Shown here piece after piece: positions 36,601 to 45,200 of a stretch of DNA of 64,000 bases. The translations under genes were made by a program, and so were the position numbers. The notes under the pieces were generated by a model. That model made no database searches. It had not been told where the DNA came from and saw only the letters and a program-made list of their open reading frames with translations. Origin of the DNA: Lentisphaerota bacterium (GTDB lineage Bacteria; Verrucomicrobiota; Lentisphaeria; Victivallales; Victivallaceae); contig SUWK01000001.1 of NCBI GenBank assembly GCA_015061525.1, positions 1-64,000 of the forward strand, given 5' to 3'. Position 1 is the first letter of the stretch. Every line of letters begins with the position of its first letter.

Positions 36601-36726
36601 TTTTATGGAATGTTGCTGTCTACTATCATCGGTATCGTATTCATACCTCCGCTGTATGCGTTTTTTCAACGTTCCCGCGAGAGAGTGTATGGTTGGTTGA
36701 AACGCGGAAAGCATGATTCGGAGTAA
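33601..36726 (+). CDS. RND multidrug efflux permease (AcrB/HAE1 family)
   Basis: 1041 aa, typical length. It starts FSQIFIDRPKLAMVISIV as HAE1 pumps do. The proton-relay pair appears as GLILVIGSLVDDAIVVTEN in helix 4, and the helix-10 Lys as GLACKNAILMVEF. Two large periplasmic porter domains separate the helix sets. The ATG at 33601 is better spaced from GGGAG than the overlapping GTG at 33595 given in the track. It follows the adaptor directly. Drug or metabolite export is expected; the substrate is unknown. Confidence 0.95.
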   Translation: MFSQIFIDRPKLAMVISIVTVIAGLLCVFQAPVAEYPEIAPPTIMVMANYTGASSQEVSDTVATVIEEQCNGLEGLLYYNSSCSNNGMYLLEITFESGSNTDINLVNVQNAVKRAEPLLPDVVKRNGVRQFKRSGDILAFYNFSTDGSVLSLTELSNFIRTNVRDPLSRVPGISEVSIMGERNYSMRIWLDTKKMSGLGIATSDVSKAVSSQNVQAAAGSIGTEGSSDFIQLKLTTLGRLNKVEEFENIIVRSKENGEQVKLKDIARIELGSESYTNGSRFNNVDSIGLIIYRNTDANALEVVAKANALLKELKATQFPKGVDYQIGYDPTEYIRITMKEIFETLILTLVLVVAITYLFLQDWRATLVPTLTIPVSLIGTFIFLIPLGFSINLLTMFGLILVIGSLVDDAIVVTENCMKIIEEEGLSPKEAAKKSMKQITGAVIATTLVIVAIYVPVGFYGGMVGTIYLQFSVTMCISLCLSTINALTLSPALCALLLRKPKENIVFRGFNKFLSGSCKGYMKISHFMVRYTVIALVIFAGVIYMNYFYLKNIPSSFIPSEDKGAIMGMVELRPGATLAETNRILMGVDEQLKNIPGVKDRMSIYGYSFTSGAGENVGTFIITLDDWKDRTTPETSIDEIQKNAQKIAFAVPEARINFFKPPAIMGLGVTGGVTFMLQATAGQSPAELQNAMNMMLMKLNSMPDVQMAFGSFETGTPELYLDVDFEKAEALGVTKNQVFNVLAGNVASEYINDFNLLGYSFKVKMQAEDNERADANELLQLQVKSNRGAMVELGAFSTLRRQSGSRSLTRFNQLLSAKITVQAKPGVSSNVVMKEIEKLMETAEFKNGYQISWTDMSYQERGNEGRIVQLLILALVFGYLFLVGQYESWTIPISVVLSFFFAMLGGFIGMKYSGLDFSIYAQLGIVMLIGLACKNAILMVEFSKQERESGKSVEEAAQNGFSHRYRAVLMTAWSFVIGVFPMVIATGAGAASRRAIGITTFYGMLLSTIIGIVFIPPLYAFFQRSRERVYGWLKRGKHDSE

Positions 36727-36732
36727 AATTTG

Positions 36733-37413
36733 ATGCGCAGATTTTTCCTGGCATTGATGATTTTTCTGCTGACCGGGGAGCGGTTGCCTGCTGTCTCCCC
36801 GGATTCAGAGATTATCAGGTTGGAACGGGAAAATCGTGAATTGAAAGAAAAACTGCTCCGTACAGAGCGTGAATTGGATGGATTCCGGATGTGGTTGGGC
36901 AATATTGCGTTTGACCACACCCGGATGATTGTTTCCGACCGCGAAAGACAAGTGTTGCTGGTTATGGAAGAGTTGGCGCGTCGTGGAAATGGTTTATCTA
37001 TGGCGGCGTTGGCTGTCAGTGACGAATGCCGCAAGTTGTTGAGTGAATTGCCGCTCGGTCCGGCAAGAAAAGCTCAGGTGGAATTGCGTTTGGGCGAGTT
37101 GGAAAAAGCGGCGATGAATTTTGCCGGATTGACGATTCCGGATAATTCTGATGCCGGCAGCTGCCGGGTGCTTGCCGTTAATCGTGATTTAAAAGTTGCG
37201 GTTATTTCAGCCGGTTCCAACCGCGGGGTTTTTCCCGGAATGATTTTTTCCTCGAAACAGAATCCGTCTCTGAAACTCCGGGTTATAGGGACCCGACTGG
37301 AAGGTTCTGTCGCCGAAATAATATCAGGAGAACCACATGCCTTTTCTGCCGGTATGGAAATGAGTGCATTGCAACAGCGTCCGGTGAGACGGGAACGGAT
37401 TTTTAACTTTTGA
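36733..37413 (+). CDS. Exported coiled-coil protein, unrecognised
   Basis: 226 aa with a short signal peptide (FFLALMIFLLTGERLPA). A heptad-like coiled coil, SEIIRLERENRELKEKLLRTERELD, is followed by a helical middle and a beta-rich C-terminus (VLAVNRDLKVAVISAGSNRGVFPGMIFSSK). The last resembles the barrel region of MreC-like or FlgT-like proteins only in general form. It starts six bases after the RND permease and ends abutting the stop of the convergent mntP gene. It could be an accessory to the pump or an unrelated envelope protein. The track's TTG start is replaced with the adjacent ATG. Confidence 0.6.
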   Translation: MRRFFLALMIFLLTGERLPAVSPDSEIIRLERENRELKEKLLRTERELDGFRMWLGNIAFDHTRMIVSDRERQVLLVMEELARRGNGLSMAALAVSDECRKLLSELPLGPARKAQVELRLGELEKAAMNFAGLTIPDNSDAGSCRVLAVNRDLKVAVISAGSNRGVFPGMIFSSKQNPSLKLRVIGTRLEGSVAEIISGEPHAFSAGMEMSALQQRPVRRERIFNF

Positions 37414-38007
37414 TCAGAATTGCGGCAGCCAGCCGATTTTTTGCAGCAGAAGTTTGAGTCCGATCAGAATAATAACGATTCCGGCAACTGTCCCCATCGT
37501 TTTTTCATCGAATATTTTTTCCTCTGCCAGAAATTTTCCAAGAATCACGCAGCTCCCGGAAACCAATGCCGTGACAATTCCCATCGCCAGTGCCGGAATC
37601 AAGATTTGTACTCCGGAAAATGCCATTCCTGCTCCGATTGCCAATGCATCCAGACTGGTCGCAATTGCCGGGAGAAAAAGATTTTTGACAGAAAAGAATT
37701 CCCCCAATGGGCAGCTTTGATTTTCTGAAGAGGAATGGCGCGCCTCCCAAATCATTTTTTCACCGACAAGAGTTAACAGGATAAATGCGATCCAGTGTTC
37801 AAATCGGCTGACTGTTCCGGTGAAAAATCCAGCCATATAAAACCCCGCCAGCGGCATAAAAAATTGGAATCCGCCAAAGAAACAAGCGGCATTGAATGCA
37901 CAATGCCGCTTGGTATATTTTCCGGGACACAATGAGCCGCTGATTGAAACAGCAGCGGCATCCACAGAAACGCCGAATGCGATCAGAAATATTTCTGATA
38001 TACCCAT
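37414..38007 (-). CDS. mntP: Manganese efflux pump MntP
   Basis: 197 aa with six hydrophobic helices in two repeats. FGVSVDAAAVSISGSL near the start and IATSLDALAIGAGMAFSG in the middle are the paired D-A motifs of MntP; each holds an Asp used for Mn2+ export. Length is normal. The ATG overlaps the argF stop by one base (TGATG), so it is read as the last gene of argD-argF-mntP; no yybP-ykoY riboswitch is possible at this junction. Confidence 0.9.
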   Translation of the reverse strand: MGISEIFLIAFGVSVDAAAVSISGSLCPGKYTKRHCAFNAACFFGGFQFFMPLAGFYMAGFFTGTVSRFEHWIAFILLTLVGEKMIWEARHSSSENQSCPLGEFFSVKNLFLPAIATSLDALAIGAGMAFSGVQILIPALAMGIVTALVSGSCVILGKFLAEEKIFDEKTMGTVAGIVIILIGLKLLLQKIGWLPQF

Positions 38008-38912
38008 CAGTTATTTCCCATGAGCATACTCATTACAGCTTTCTGCACATGCAGACGGTTTTCCGCTTCGTCAAAGACGATGGAACGCGGAGAATCCATG
38101 ACCTCGGCGGCAACTTCTTCACCGCGATGTGCAGGCAGACAGTGGAGGAATTTTGCTTCCGGTTTGGCAAGGTCAAAGAGTTTGCCCGTAACCTGATATG
38201 GACGGAAAATTTCCATGCGTCGGGCACGTTCTTCCTCAAATCCCATACTGACCCAGACATCGGTGTAGAAATAATCAACACCCTCGGCTGCTTTGAGAGG
38301 ATCTTTTTCCCAGATGATATTTTGAGCATCTCCGATGAGAGTGCTATCGGGACGTTCTTCTTCCGGAGCGGCGATAACCAGTTCCATGCCGGTAAGTTTT
38401 GCGGCGAGGATGAGGGAGTTGGCCATATTGCTGCGACCATCACCGTAAAATGCCAAACGGATGGAGTTGTCAACCTTGCCGGAGTATTCTTTGATGGTCA
38501 GCATATCTGCCAGCAATTGACAGGGATGAAATTCATCGGTCAAAGCATTGATTACCGGGATGCTGGCTTCTTTTGCAAGCTCTTCAACATCTGCGTGTGC
38601 GAAAGTACGGATCACGATACCATGAACATAACGGCTGAGTACATGAGCGGTATCAGCGATGGTTTCGCCACGGCCGACCTGCATTTTTGATTGATCCAGA
38701 TAAAGCGGATATCCGCCAAGTTCACTGACGCCGACTTCAAATGAAATACGGGTACGGGTGGAAGATTTGGCAAAGATCAGTCCGACACTTTTTCCGGTGA
38801 GCGGTTTGAAAGACTGATCGCCACGTTCTTTTTTGAGTTTGGCAGACAATTCAAAAATCTTTTCCAAATCGTCCCGGGTGATGTCTTGCAGAGTAAGCAA
38901 ATCTTTTTTCAT
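38007..38912 (-). CDS. argF: Ornithine carbamoyltransferase
   Basis: 301 aa. The carbamoyl-phosphate motif SSTRTR and the ornithine-side motifs FHPCQLLADMLTI and HCLPAHRGEEV (catalytic Cys) identify OTC rather than aspartate carbamoyltransferase. It makes citrulline from ornithine and carbamoyl phosphate in arginine synthesis. The track's TTG start is replaced by the ATG two codons in, with AGGAAGG nine bases upstream; it lies two bases after the argD stop. Confidence 0.95.
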   Translation of the reverse strand: MKKDLLTLQDITRDDLEKIFELSAKLKKERGDQSFKPLTGKSVGLIFAKSSTRTRISFEVGVSELGGYPLYLDQSKMQVGRGETIADTAHVLSRYVHGIVIRTFAHADVEELAKEASIPVINALTDEFHPCQLLADMLTIKEYSGKVDNSIRLAFYGDGRSNMANSLILAAKLTGMELVIAAPEEERPDSTLIGDAQNIIWEKDPLKAAEGVDYFYTDVWVSMGFEEERARRMEIFRPYQVTGKLFDLAKPEAKFLHCLPAHRGEEVAAEVMDSPRSIVFDEAENRLHVQKAVMSMLMGNN

Positions 38913-38914
38913 GA

Positions 38915-40120
38915 TCAAAATCCTTCCTGTTTTGCAAATTCAGCCAGAGCTTTTCCAATTTTTTCAATTGCCAGTTGTGAATCAGCTCTGGTAATGGTCA
39001 GGGGGGGGACCAACCGGAGAACTGTTTCACCGGCGGTTAACGCCACCATTTTATCTTTCAGCAAAATAGATGCCAAACCACCGGCCGGGCGGTCAAGCAC
39101 CATTCCGATCATCAAGCCCATGCCGCGCACGGTTTTGATGAAAGGATATTTTTCAGTGAACTTCATCAGTTCTGTACGGAGGAACTCACCTTCGCGTTCA
39201 CAGTTCTCCAAGACACCATCTTTGTCGAAAGCTTCCTGAACTGCGAGTGCAGCTGCGCAGGCAAGTGGGGTACCGCCGAAAGTACTGGCGTGGTTGCCGA
39301 CTTCAAAGACATCGGCACATTTTTTTCCGGCAAGTACTGCTCCCATGGGGAAACCGTTGGCGATGGCTTTGGCCATAGAGATGATATCCGGTTCAACTCC
39401 GAATTTCTGATATGCGAACCGGGTTCCGAGCCGTCCCATGCCGCACTGTACTTCATCGCAGAGCAAAAGCAGATCGTTTTCATCGCAGAGGGCGCGGACT
39501 TTTTTCAGATATTCAACGTCAGCGGGGAAAACACCACCTTCACCTTGAAGCATTTCCAGCATGATACCGCAAGTTTGCGGAGTAACAGCAGCTTTGAGGG
39601 CCTCAAAATCATTAAATGGGACCTGGGTGAATCCGGGCATATCCTGTTCAAAACCTTTGCGGTATTTGGCTCTGCCAGTGGCGGCGAGAGTGGCGAGGGT
39701 TCTGCCGTGAAAACTGTTTTCCATGGAAATAATGTGGTTTCTGCCGGTACGGTTGCCGTATTTACGGGCGAGTTTTATCATGCCTTCATTGGCTTCGGCA
39801 CCGGAGTTGCAGAAGAATACTTTTCCGCCGGGAATGGATTCTTTTACCAGTTTTTCAGCCAGAAGCGGCATGAGTTCATTCATATAGAGGTTGGAAATAT
39901 GTACCAGCTTGGTGCATTGTTCCTGAATGGCTTTGGTAACGCGGTTATTGCAGTGTCCCAGTGAGCAGACAGCGATACCGGCGGCAAAGTCAAGATATTC
40001 GTTCCCATCATCATCCCAGAGCCGTGCATCTTTGCCGCGGACGAACATGATTTGCGGAGCATAAGTCGGCATCACATAAGACTTGAATCTGTTTGCAGTT
40101 TCTTCAAAAAGTTTTCCCAT
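38915..40120 (-). CDS. argD: Acetylornithine aminotransferase
   Basis: A 401 aa class III PLP aminotransferase. The YLDFAAGIAVCSLGHCNNRV opening, FFCNSGAEANEGMIKLARKY, LLLCDEVQCGMGRLG and the PLP-Lys segment ISMAKAIANGFPMGAVL are all conserved. It converts N-acetylglutamate semialdehyde to N-acetylornithine. First gene of argD-argF-mntP, with a leader of about 190 bases. Closely related ornithine or succinylornithine aminotransferases cannot be excluded, but the adjacency to argF supports ArgD. Confidence 0.93.
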   Translation of the reverse strand: MGKLFEETANRFKSYVMPTYAPQIMFVRGKDARLWDDDGNEYLDFAAGIAVCSLGHCNNRVTKAIQEQCTKLVHISNLYMNELMPLLAEKLVKESIPGGKVFFCNSGAEANEGMIKLARKYGNRTGRNHIISMENSFHGRTLATLAATGRAKYRKGFEQDMPGFTQVPFNDFEALKAAVTPQTCGIMLEMLQGEGGVFPADVEYLKKVRALCDENDLLLLCDEVQCGMGRLGTRFAYQKFGVEPDIISMAKAIANGFPMGAVLAGKKCADVFEVGNHASTFGGTPLACAAALAVQEAFDKDGVLENCEREGEFLRTELMKFTEKYPFIKTVRGMGLMIGMVLDRPAGGLASILLKDKMVALTAGETVLRLVPPLTITRADSQLAIEKIGKALAEFAKQEGF

Positions 40121-40318
40121 AGTTCAATTCCCCATGAAATAATAACAAGTAAAGAGGCAGTTTCAAAAGTCAATCAAAAAGAGATCGACATATCAGCGTC
40201 AATGAGATGAAAAGACCGTCCGAAGCTGCAGTTGTAACCGCTTGATACGTTCCTTGATCAGATCACAACGATGAAAATCAAGTTTTTTTGAGAACTTTTG
40301 AAAATGCCTCAAATAAAT

Positions 40319-40346
40319 AATATAGACCGTTTTTCTGAAAAAGCAA
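40319..40346 (-). promoter_or_regulatory. Candidate promoter of argD-argF-mntP
   Basis: Minus strand: TTGCTT (40346-40341), a 16-base spacer and TATATT (40324-40319). This predicts a leader of about 190 bases. A second possible pair within the leader (TTGAAA, 16 bases, TATTAT) lies closer to argD. No ARG box or riboswitch is evident to me in the 40121-40366 gap. Confidence 0.4.
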
Positions 40347-40366
40347 GTCAAAAGAGAGTATAATAC

Positions 40367-40395
40367 TTGACAAACAGTATTTTTTCAGTTATATT
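40367..40395 (+). promoter_or_regulatory. Promoter of the metallophosphoesterase gene
   Basis: TTGACA (40367-40372, consensus), a 17-base spacer and TATATT (40390-40395), 32 bases before the ATG at 40427, with AGGAG between. Confidence 0.65.
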
Positions 40396-40426
40396 AAGCT
40401 TGATTTTTCAAAAGCAGGAGATGATA

Positions 40427-41230
40427 ATGAAAATAGCGCACTTCTCGGATCCTCACGGCGGAGGGCCGGCGGAAGACTTTATGGCATATTTTGACAAACG
40501 TTGGGTTGGGGTATTCAACTATTGCTTCCGGCGGAAATTCCGTCACGATCTTTCCAATCTTACCCGGGCGGTGGAGTTTATTATGGATACAAAACCGGAT
40601 GTGGCGGTGTGTACCGGTGATTTGACCAGTGCCGGACAGCCTGGGGAGTTTGCCAAAGTTCTGGAGATCATCAAACCGCTCTGTCAATCTGATATACCGT
40701 TGATCTATACTCCGGGTAATCACGACTGCTATGTGACCCGTCCGAAGTGCGTTGCTGCGGTGAAGAATGCAGTGTCGGTAATGTCGCAGCAGAAATATAC
40801 CTTTGACTCTCTGCCGCAAAAACTGAAATATTGCGGTGCGGAATTGCTGGTTATCAATACCAGTGCGCCGTCAAATCTTCTTTGTTCATGGGGATTTCTC
40901 AAAGCGGGCGACCGGGATTTTGTGGAAAAGGCATGCAATGAAGAGAGCAAGGCTCCGAAAATATTGATATCCCATTATCCGATGACCGAGGAACACCCGG
41001 TTTTGCGGATGCGGCATCGACTTTTCGGGCAAAAGAAGATCCTGCAATTGATGGATGAGAAGAAACTTGATCTGGTGCTTTGCGGCCATGTTCATAAACC
41101 GTATTTGAAAGTCGATGAGCAGGGCAGGGGAGAGTGTTGTGCCGGATCGGTCAGCAGCAATGCCTCTATGGTGGAAATCGAGTGCGATGTGGATAATCAC
41201 AGTTTCAGTTTTAAGAATATAAAGCTTTGA
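40427..41230 (+). CDS. Calcineurin-like metallophosphoesterase
   Basis: 267 aa cytoplasmic enzyme. The five metal-site motifs are all visible: HFSDPHGG, VCTGDLTSAG, TPGNHD, ISHYP and LVLCGHVHKP. The family uses a two-metal centre to hydrolyse phosphomono- or diesters; the nearest style is CpdA/YaeI-type single-domain enzymes, but the substrate is not predictable. The track's upstream Met is in the promoter; ATG at 40427 has AGGAG seven bases ahead. It is followed nine bases later by a secreted alpha/beta hydrolase, probably on the same transcript. Confidence 0.88.
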   Translation: MKIAHFSDPHGGGPAEDFMAYFDKRWVGVFNYCFRRKFRHDLSNLTRAVEFIMDTKPDVAVCTGDLTSAGQPGEFAKVLEIIKPLCQSDIPLIYTPGNHDCYVTRPKCVAAVKNAVSVMSQQKYTFDSLPQKLKYCGAELLVINTSAPSNLLCSWGFLKAGDRDFVEKACNEESKAPKILISHYPMTEEHPVLRMRHRLFGQKKILQLMDEKKLDLVLCGHVHKPYLKVDEQGRGECCAGSVSSNASMVEIECDVDNHSFSFKNIKL

Positions 41231-41239
41231 GGAGTTTTT

Positions 41240-42109
41240 ATGAAAAAGTATATTGCAATGGCGGTGTGCCTGATGAGTCTGGTGTTGTGCGGTGCGGAAA
41301 AAGTACGTTTATGGGAAAAGGATGCGCCGTTGGCGAAAGGTCAGAGAGATATAGATATTCCTGCGCTGGAAGTGTTTCTGCCGGAAAATGCCGGTAAAAA
41401 AACTCCGGCTGTAGTGATTTGTCCCGGTGGGGCGTATTATGGCTTGGCTTATGTCCATGAGGGGGTTAATTATGCAAAGTTTCTTAATGGGCACGGCATA
41501 GCCGGATTGGTGTTGAAGTATCGTACCGGAGGAGCGAAAAACGGTTCATACCGTTATCCTGCGCCGCAGATGGATGCTCACCGGGCGATCCGTTTTGTCA
41601 GAGCGAATGCGGAGAAGTGGAATATAGATCCGCAGAAGGTCGGTATTATGGGGTCATCGGCGGGTGGTCATTTGACGGCGATGACTGCGGTGAAAAATGA
41701 TGCCGGTGATCCGGAAGCGGCAGATCCGGTGGAAAAATTCAGCAGCCGTCCTGATTTCTTTGTACTTTGTTACGCGCAGACTTCCATGGATAAGCGTTAC
41801 GGCAAGTGCTGCGGGTCAAGGCGGAATCTTCTTGGAGATGATGAGAGCCGGATCCGGGAAGTTGCGGCATATGCACATGTTTCAAAGAACACTCCTCCCG
41901 GATTTATCTGGCATACTTGGGCTGATCAAATGGTTCCGGTGCGAAATGCATTGGATATGGCAAATGCGATGGAAGAACATGGAGTTCCGTATTCGCTGCA
42001 CATCTACCGCAATGGCAAGCATGGGTTGGGACTTGGTAATCTGAAAAATACCCACTTGTGGTCAAAAGAGTTGATTTTCTGGCTTTCTGAAATTGGCATC
42101 CTCCGCTGA
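41240..42109 (+). CDS. Secreted alpha/beta hydrolase (carbohydrate-esterase-like)
   Basis: 289 aa with a signal peptide (MKKYIAMAVCLMSLVLCGAE). VVICPGGAYYGLAYVHEG gives the oxyanion-hole strand, GIMGSSAGGHLTAM the nucleophile elbow, and late WHTWADQMVPV and YRNGKHGLGLG the Asp and His. This arrangement is that of BD-FAE/acetyl-xylan-esterase-like enzymes that deacylate polysaccharides. GAGGAG precedes the ATG. The likely role is removal of acyl groups from dietary or host glycans in the periplasm; the substrate is an inference. Confidence 0.85.
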   Translation: MKKYIAMAVCLMSLVLCGAEKVRLWEKDAPLAKGQRDIDIPALEVFLPENAGKKTPAVVICPGGAYYGLAYVHEGVNYAKFLNGHGIAGLVLKYRTGGAKNGSYRYPAPQMDAHRAIRFVRANAEKWNIDPQKVGIMGSSAGGHLTAMTAVKNDAGDPEAADPVEKFSSRPDFFVLCYAQTSMDKRYGKCCGSRRNLLGDDESRIREVAAYAHVSKNTPPGFIWHTWADQMVPVRNALDMANAMEEHGVPYSLHIYRNGKHGLGLGNLKNTHLWSKELIFWLSEIGILR

Positions 42110-42182
42110 TATTGCTTATAAATCGATGGAAAGAAAAATTTTATGCTATCTGTATAAAACCGTAAAATTCTGAACGTTTTGA

Positions 42183-42211
42183 TTGCAAAGTATCAGAACC
42201 CGTGATATATT
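42183..42211 (+). promoter_or_regulatory. Promoter of the 1991-aa SLS protein gene
   Basis: TTGCAA (42183-42188), a 17-base spacer and TATATT (42206-42211), 39 bases before the start at 42251. It lies outside the inverted repeat that begins at 42275. Confidence 0.65.
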
Positions 42212-42250
42212 AACACCGAAAGTATTATTGTGTAACTTTATGGTGGGATT

Positions 42251-45200
42251 ATGGTTGAAGTAAATGACGGTGGATTGCAGTATGTTCCGCAGATAGCGGT
42301 GCAGTATGTGTACTTGGATTTTGACGGGGAATTGACTTCTTATAACGGGGAAATATTGACCATTGATGGCGTGGAGGTGCGCGATTCAAAATTGACTCAG
42401 GCGCGCATTACCGATATTGTTGCGGAACTCAATGCCAAATATGCTGCTCAAAATGTGATTTTCGTCACTGAACGCCCAGCAACTGCCGAATACTCCTCCA
42501 TCTATATCGGCAAAACCGATGCCTTTTCTTCCTATGGAAACTTTGCCGGATTAGCCGAAAACATTGATTCCGGAAACCAAAACAAAACCGATAAAGCCTT
42601 TGTGATGCTGGATTCCTCCGCCAGTAACGAAGCGATCATCTCCACTATCAGCCACGAAACCGATCACCTCCTCGGCACCCTCGACCACGGCGGCGAAGGG
42701 CTACAAGCCTATGCTTATGGATACTGGGTTAATCAAGGGGAAACGTCCAACAATAAGCAAATTTATAAAGATGATTTTATGACAATATATCCCGGTGGCA
42801 AAGCTATAGGAACAATTATTAGCTCTGGAGGAGAAGTAAATGTTCTTAAAGGTGGAAGTGCTATAGGAACTGTCATAAAAAACGGAGGATCAGCGATCGT
42901 TTATTATGGGGCGTTTACAGACTCAACAACCATATTGTCAGGTGGGTATATTCTTTTTTACGGCGGTGGCACCCCAGCAAATATTTTTCTAAAAAAAGGT
43001 GGCATATGCGGTGCATTTTCATTCGATGAAGATTTGCATATTTCTTCTTCTATAAATCTCATATACATAGATAGCGGTACATGCATTAATGGTAATATAC
43101 TGTCTGTTTTTGATGGTAGTTTAAAATATCATGCCACTGTGCATTCCGGAGGTAGTATGCACATCTTGAATGCCGGCATTGTGACAAGTACAACAGTTAA
43201 CCAAGGTGGCTTATTGACTGTTTCCAACGGAGGAAATGCTATTGAAATCATAGAAAACGGAGGCTATGTCTCTGTCGCTTCGGGGGCAGATGTTTCATTT
43301 GCTCTCAATGTCATTTCCGGGTTAACATTGAAAAATGATGATAAAATGACAGTTCATCTATATACAACCGCTGATCAAATTACTATAGATTCAGGTGGCG
43401 CAATGTACCTCGAAGGTGGATTTGCCAACAATACAGTTGTTAATAGCAATGGTTGTTTGCACATTAATAATCTTGGAGAGGCGCGCGACATAACGGTTAA
43501 TAATGATGGCAATATATATATAAATGACGGTTTCGTAACCGGATTAAAAATAGCTGCAGGTGGCAGAATTGGCGGTTTTTCTTTTGATGAAGACATATTT
43601 TTTAAAGACACGCAATATACCTCTGTTACAGTTACCAAAAATGTTTTTATCATTGATTCTTTTATGTATCTTACCAATGGCGGTAGAAATAGCAATGTCA
43701 GCATTAATTGTGATGCTTGTATGATTGTATCATCAGGAGGTATCGCAGGCAGTACATCTGTTAATACAGGTGGAACTATGTATATTTCTCAGGGAGGTAT
43801 CGCAGACAGTACATCTGTTAATACAGGTGGAACTATGTATATTTCTCAGGGAGGTATTGTAGACAACGTCATCGTAAATACAGGAGGGGAGTTGCACATT
43901 TACAGTGGAGGATGTGCAAATAACGTCATCGTAAATACAGGAGGAGAGTTGCGCATTTACAACGGAGGATGTGCAGATATTGTATTTAATCCATGGCAAG
44001 GATCCATATGTTCAAGTAGTGGAGCTATAGTTAACTATCTTGATCGAGATGCAAATATTTACTATGGCAAAAGTTTGGCAGAAATTGTTTCTAAATTTGA
44101 CTCTTCTACTGAATTCCAAATCACATCGTACAACTCGGCAATCATTTATTCTAACGGTGTTATGGATAGTGCCAATATTGATTCAAACGGAACTATGCAT
44201 ATTTCCAGTGGTGGTATTGCCAATAACACATCAGTTAATTCTTTAGGCACAATATATGTTTCGCACGGTGGAATTACAAACAATACTACGATTAACGCAA
44301 ATGGAACTATATATGTTTTTAGTGCCGGAATAGCACATAGTACTTTGATTAATTCTTCTGCTACAATGTATATTTCTCAAGGCGCAACTGCCTGCGACAC
44401 GATTATTAATGCTAATGGCATTCTTTATATCCTGCCAACTGGTATTGCAAGCAATGTTACTGTAAATAATGGTGGTTCCATGATCGTTTCCAGTGATGGT
44501 ACTGCTGTTGAAATTATAGAAAACGGTGGATATGTCAATGTCACTGAAGGAGCAGATGTTTCTTTTATATCAAACACAATAGATCAATTAGAACTACGCA
44601 GTGCCGCTATGACAGTCCACAAAAATACTGTAGCAAAAAACACTGCTGTGGAAAACAATGGAAGAATAACGATTTTTAGTGGCGGAGAGGCAGTAAATAC
44701 TGTTGTCTACTCCACTGGGAGACTGAGTGTTTTAACTGGTGGTATTGCAAGTAATACCAAATTATCCGGATACAATAGTCATATTAATAAATTTGATAAT
44801 ACAATGATGTATATATATTCCGGTGGTATTGCAAACGAAATTACATTGGGCGGCTATGGAGATATATACGTTTCCAGCGGAGGGATAGCAAGCAGCGCAT
44901 TAATAAAATCTTTGGGAAAAATATGTGTTGCCGATGGAGGTATTGCAAGCAAAACAACTGTGACAGATCGTGGTAATATAGATATATTATCTGGTGGCAC
45001 TGCGAGAGATACTCTTGTGGCTGATTACGGTAGATTATTTCTTTCCAGTGGCGCTAAACATTGCGGAACCTTAATCTTAAACAACAATGCTATTGTTTCT
45101 GCTTGCAGTGGAGCAATCATTGATTTTACTCTAACCGGTCATTCCGCAACTGATACTGCATTGATCAGCAATCTTTCATTGATAGATGGTAACCCAGATT

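Noticed and set aside
37414-38007. Mn2+ (yybP-ykoY) riboswitch before mntP
   Set aside because: mntP overlaps the argF stop by one base, leaving no untranslated region.
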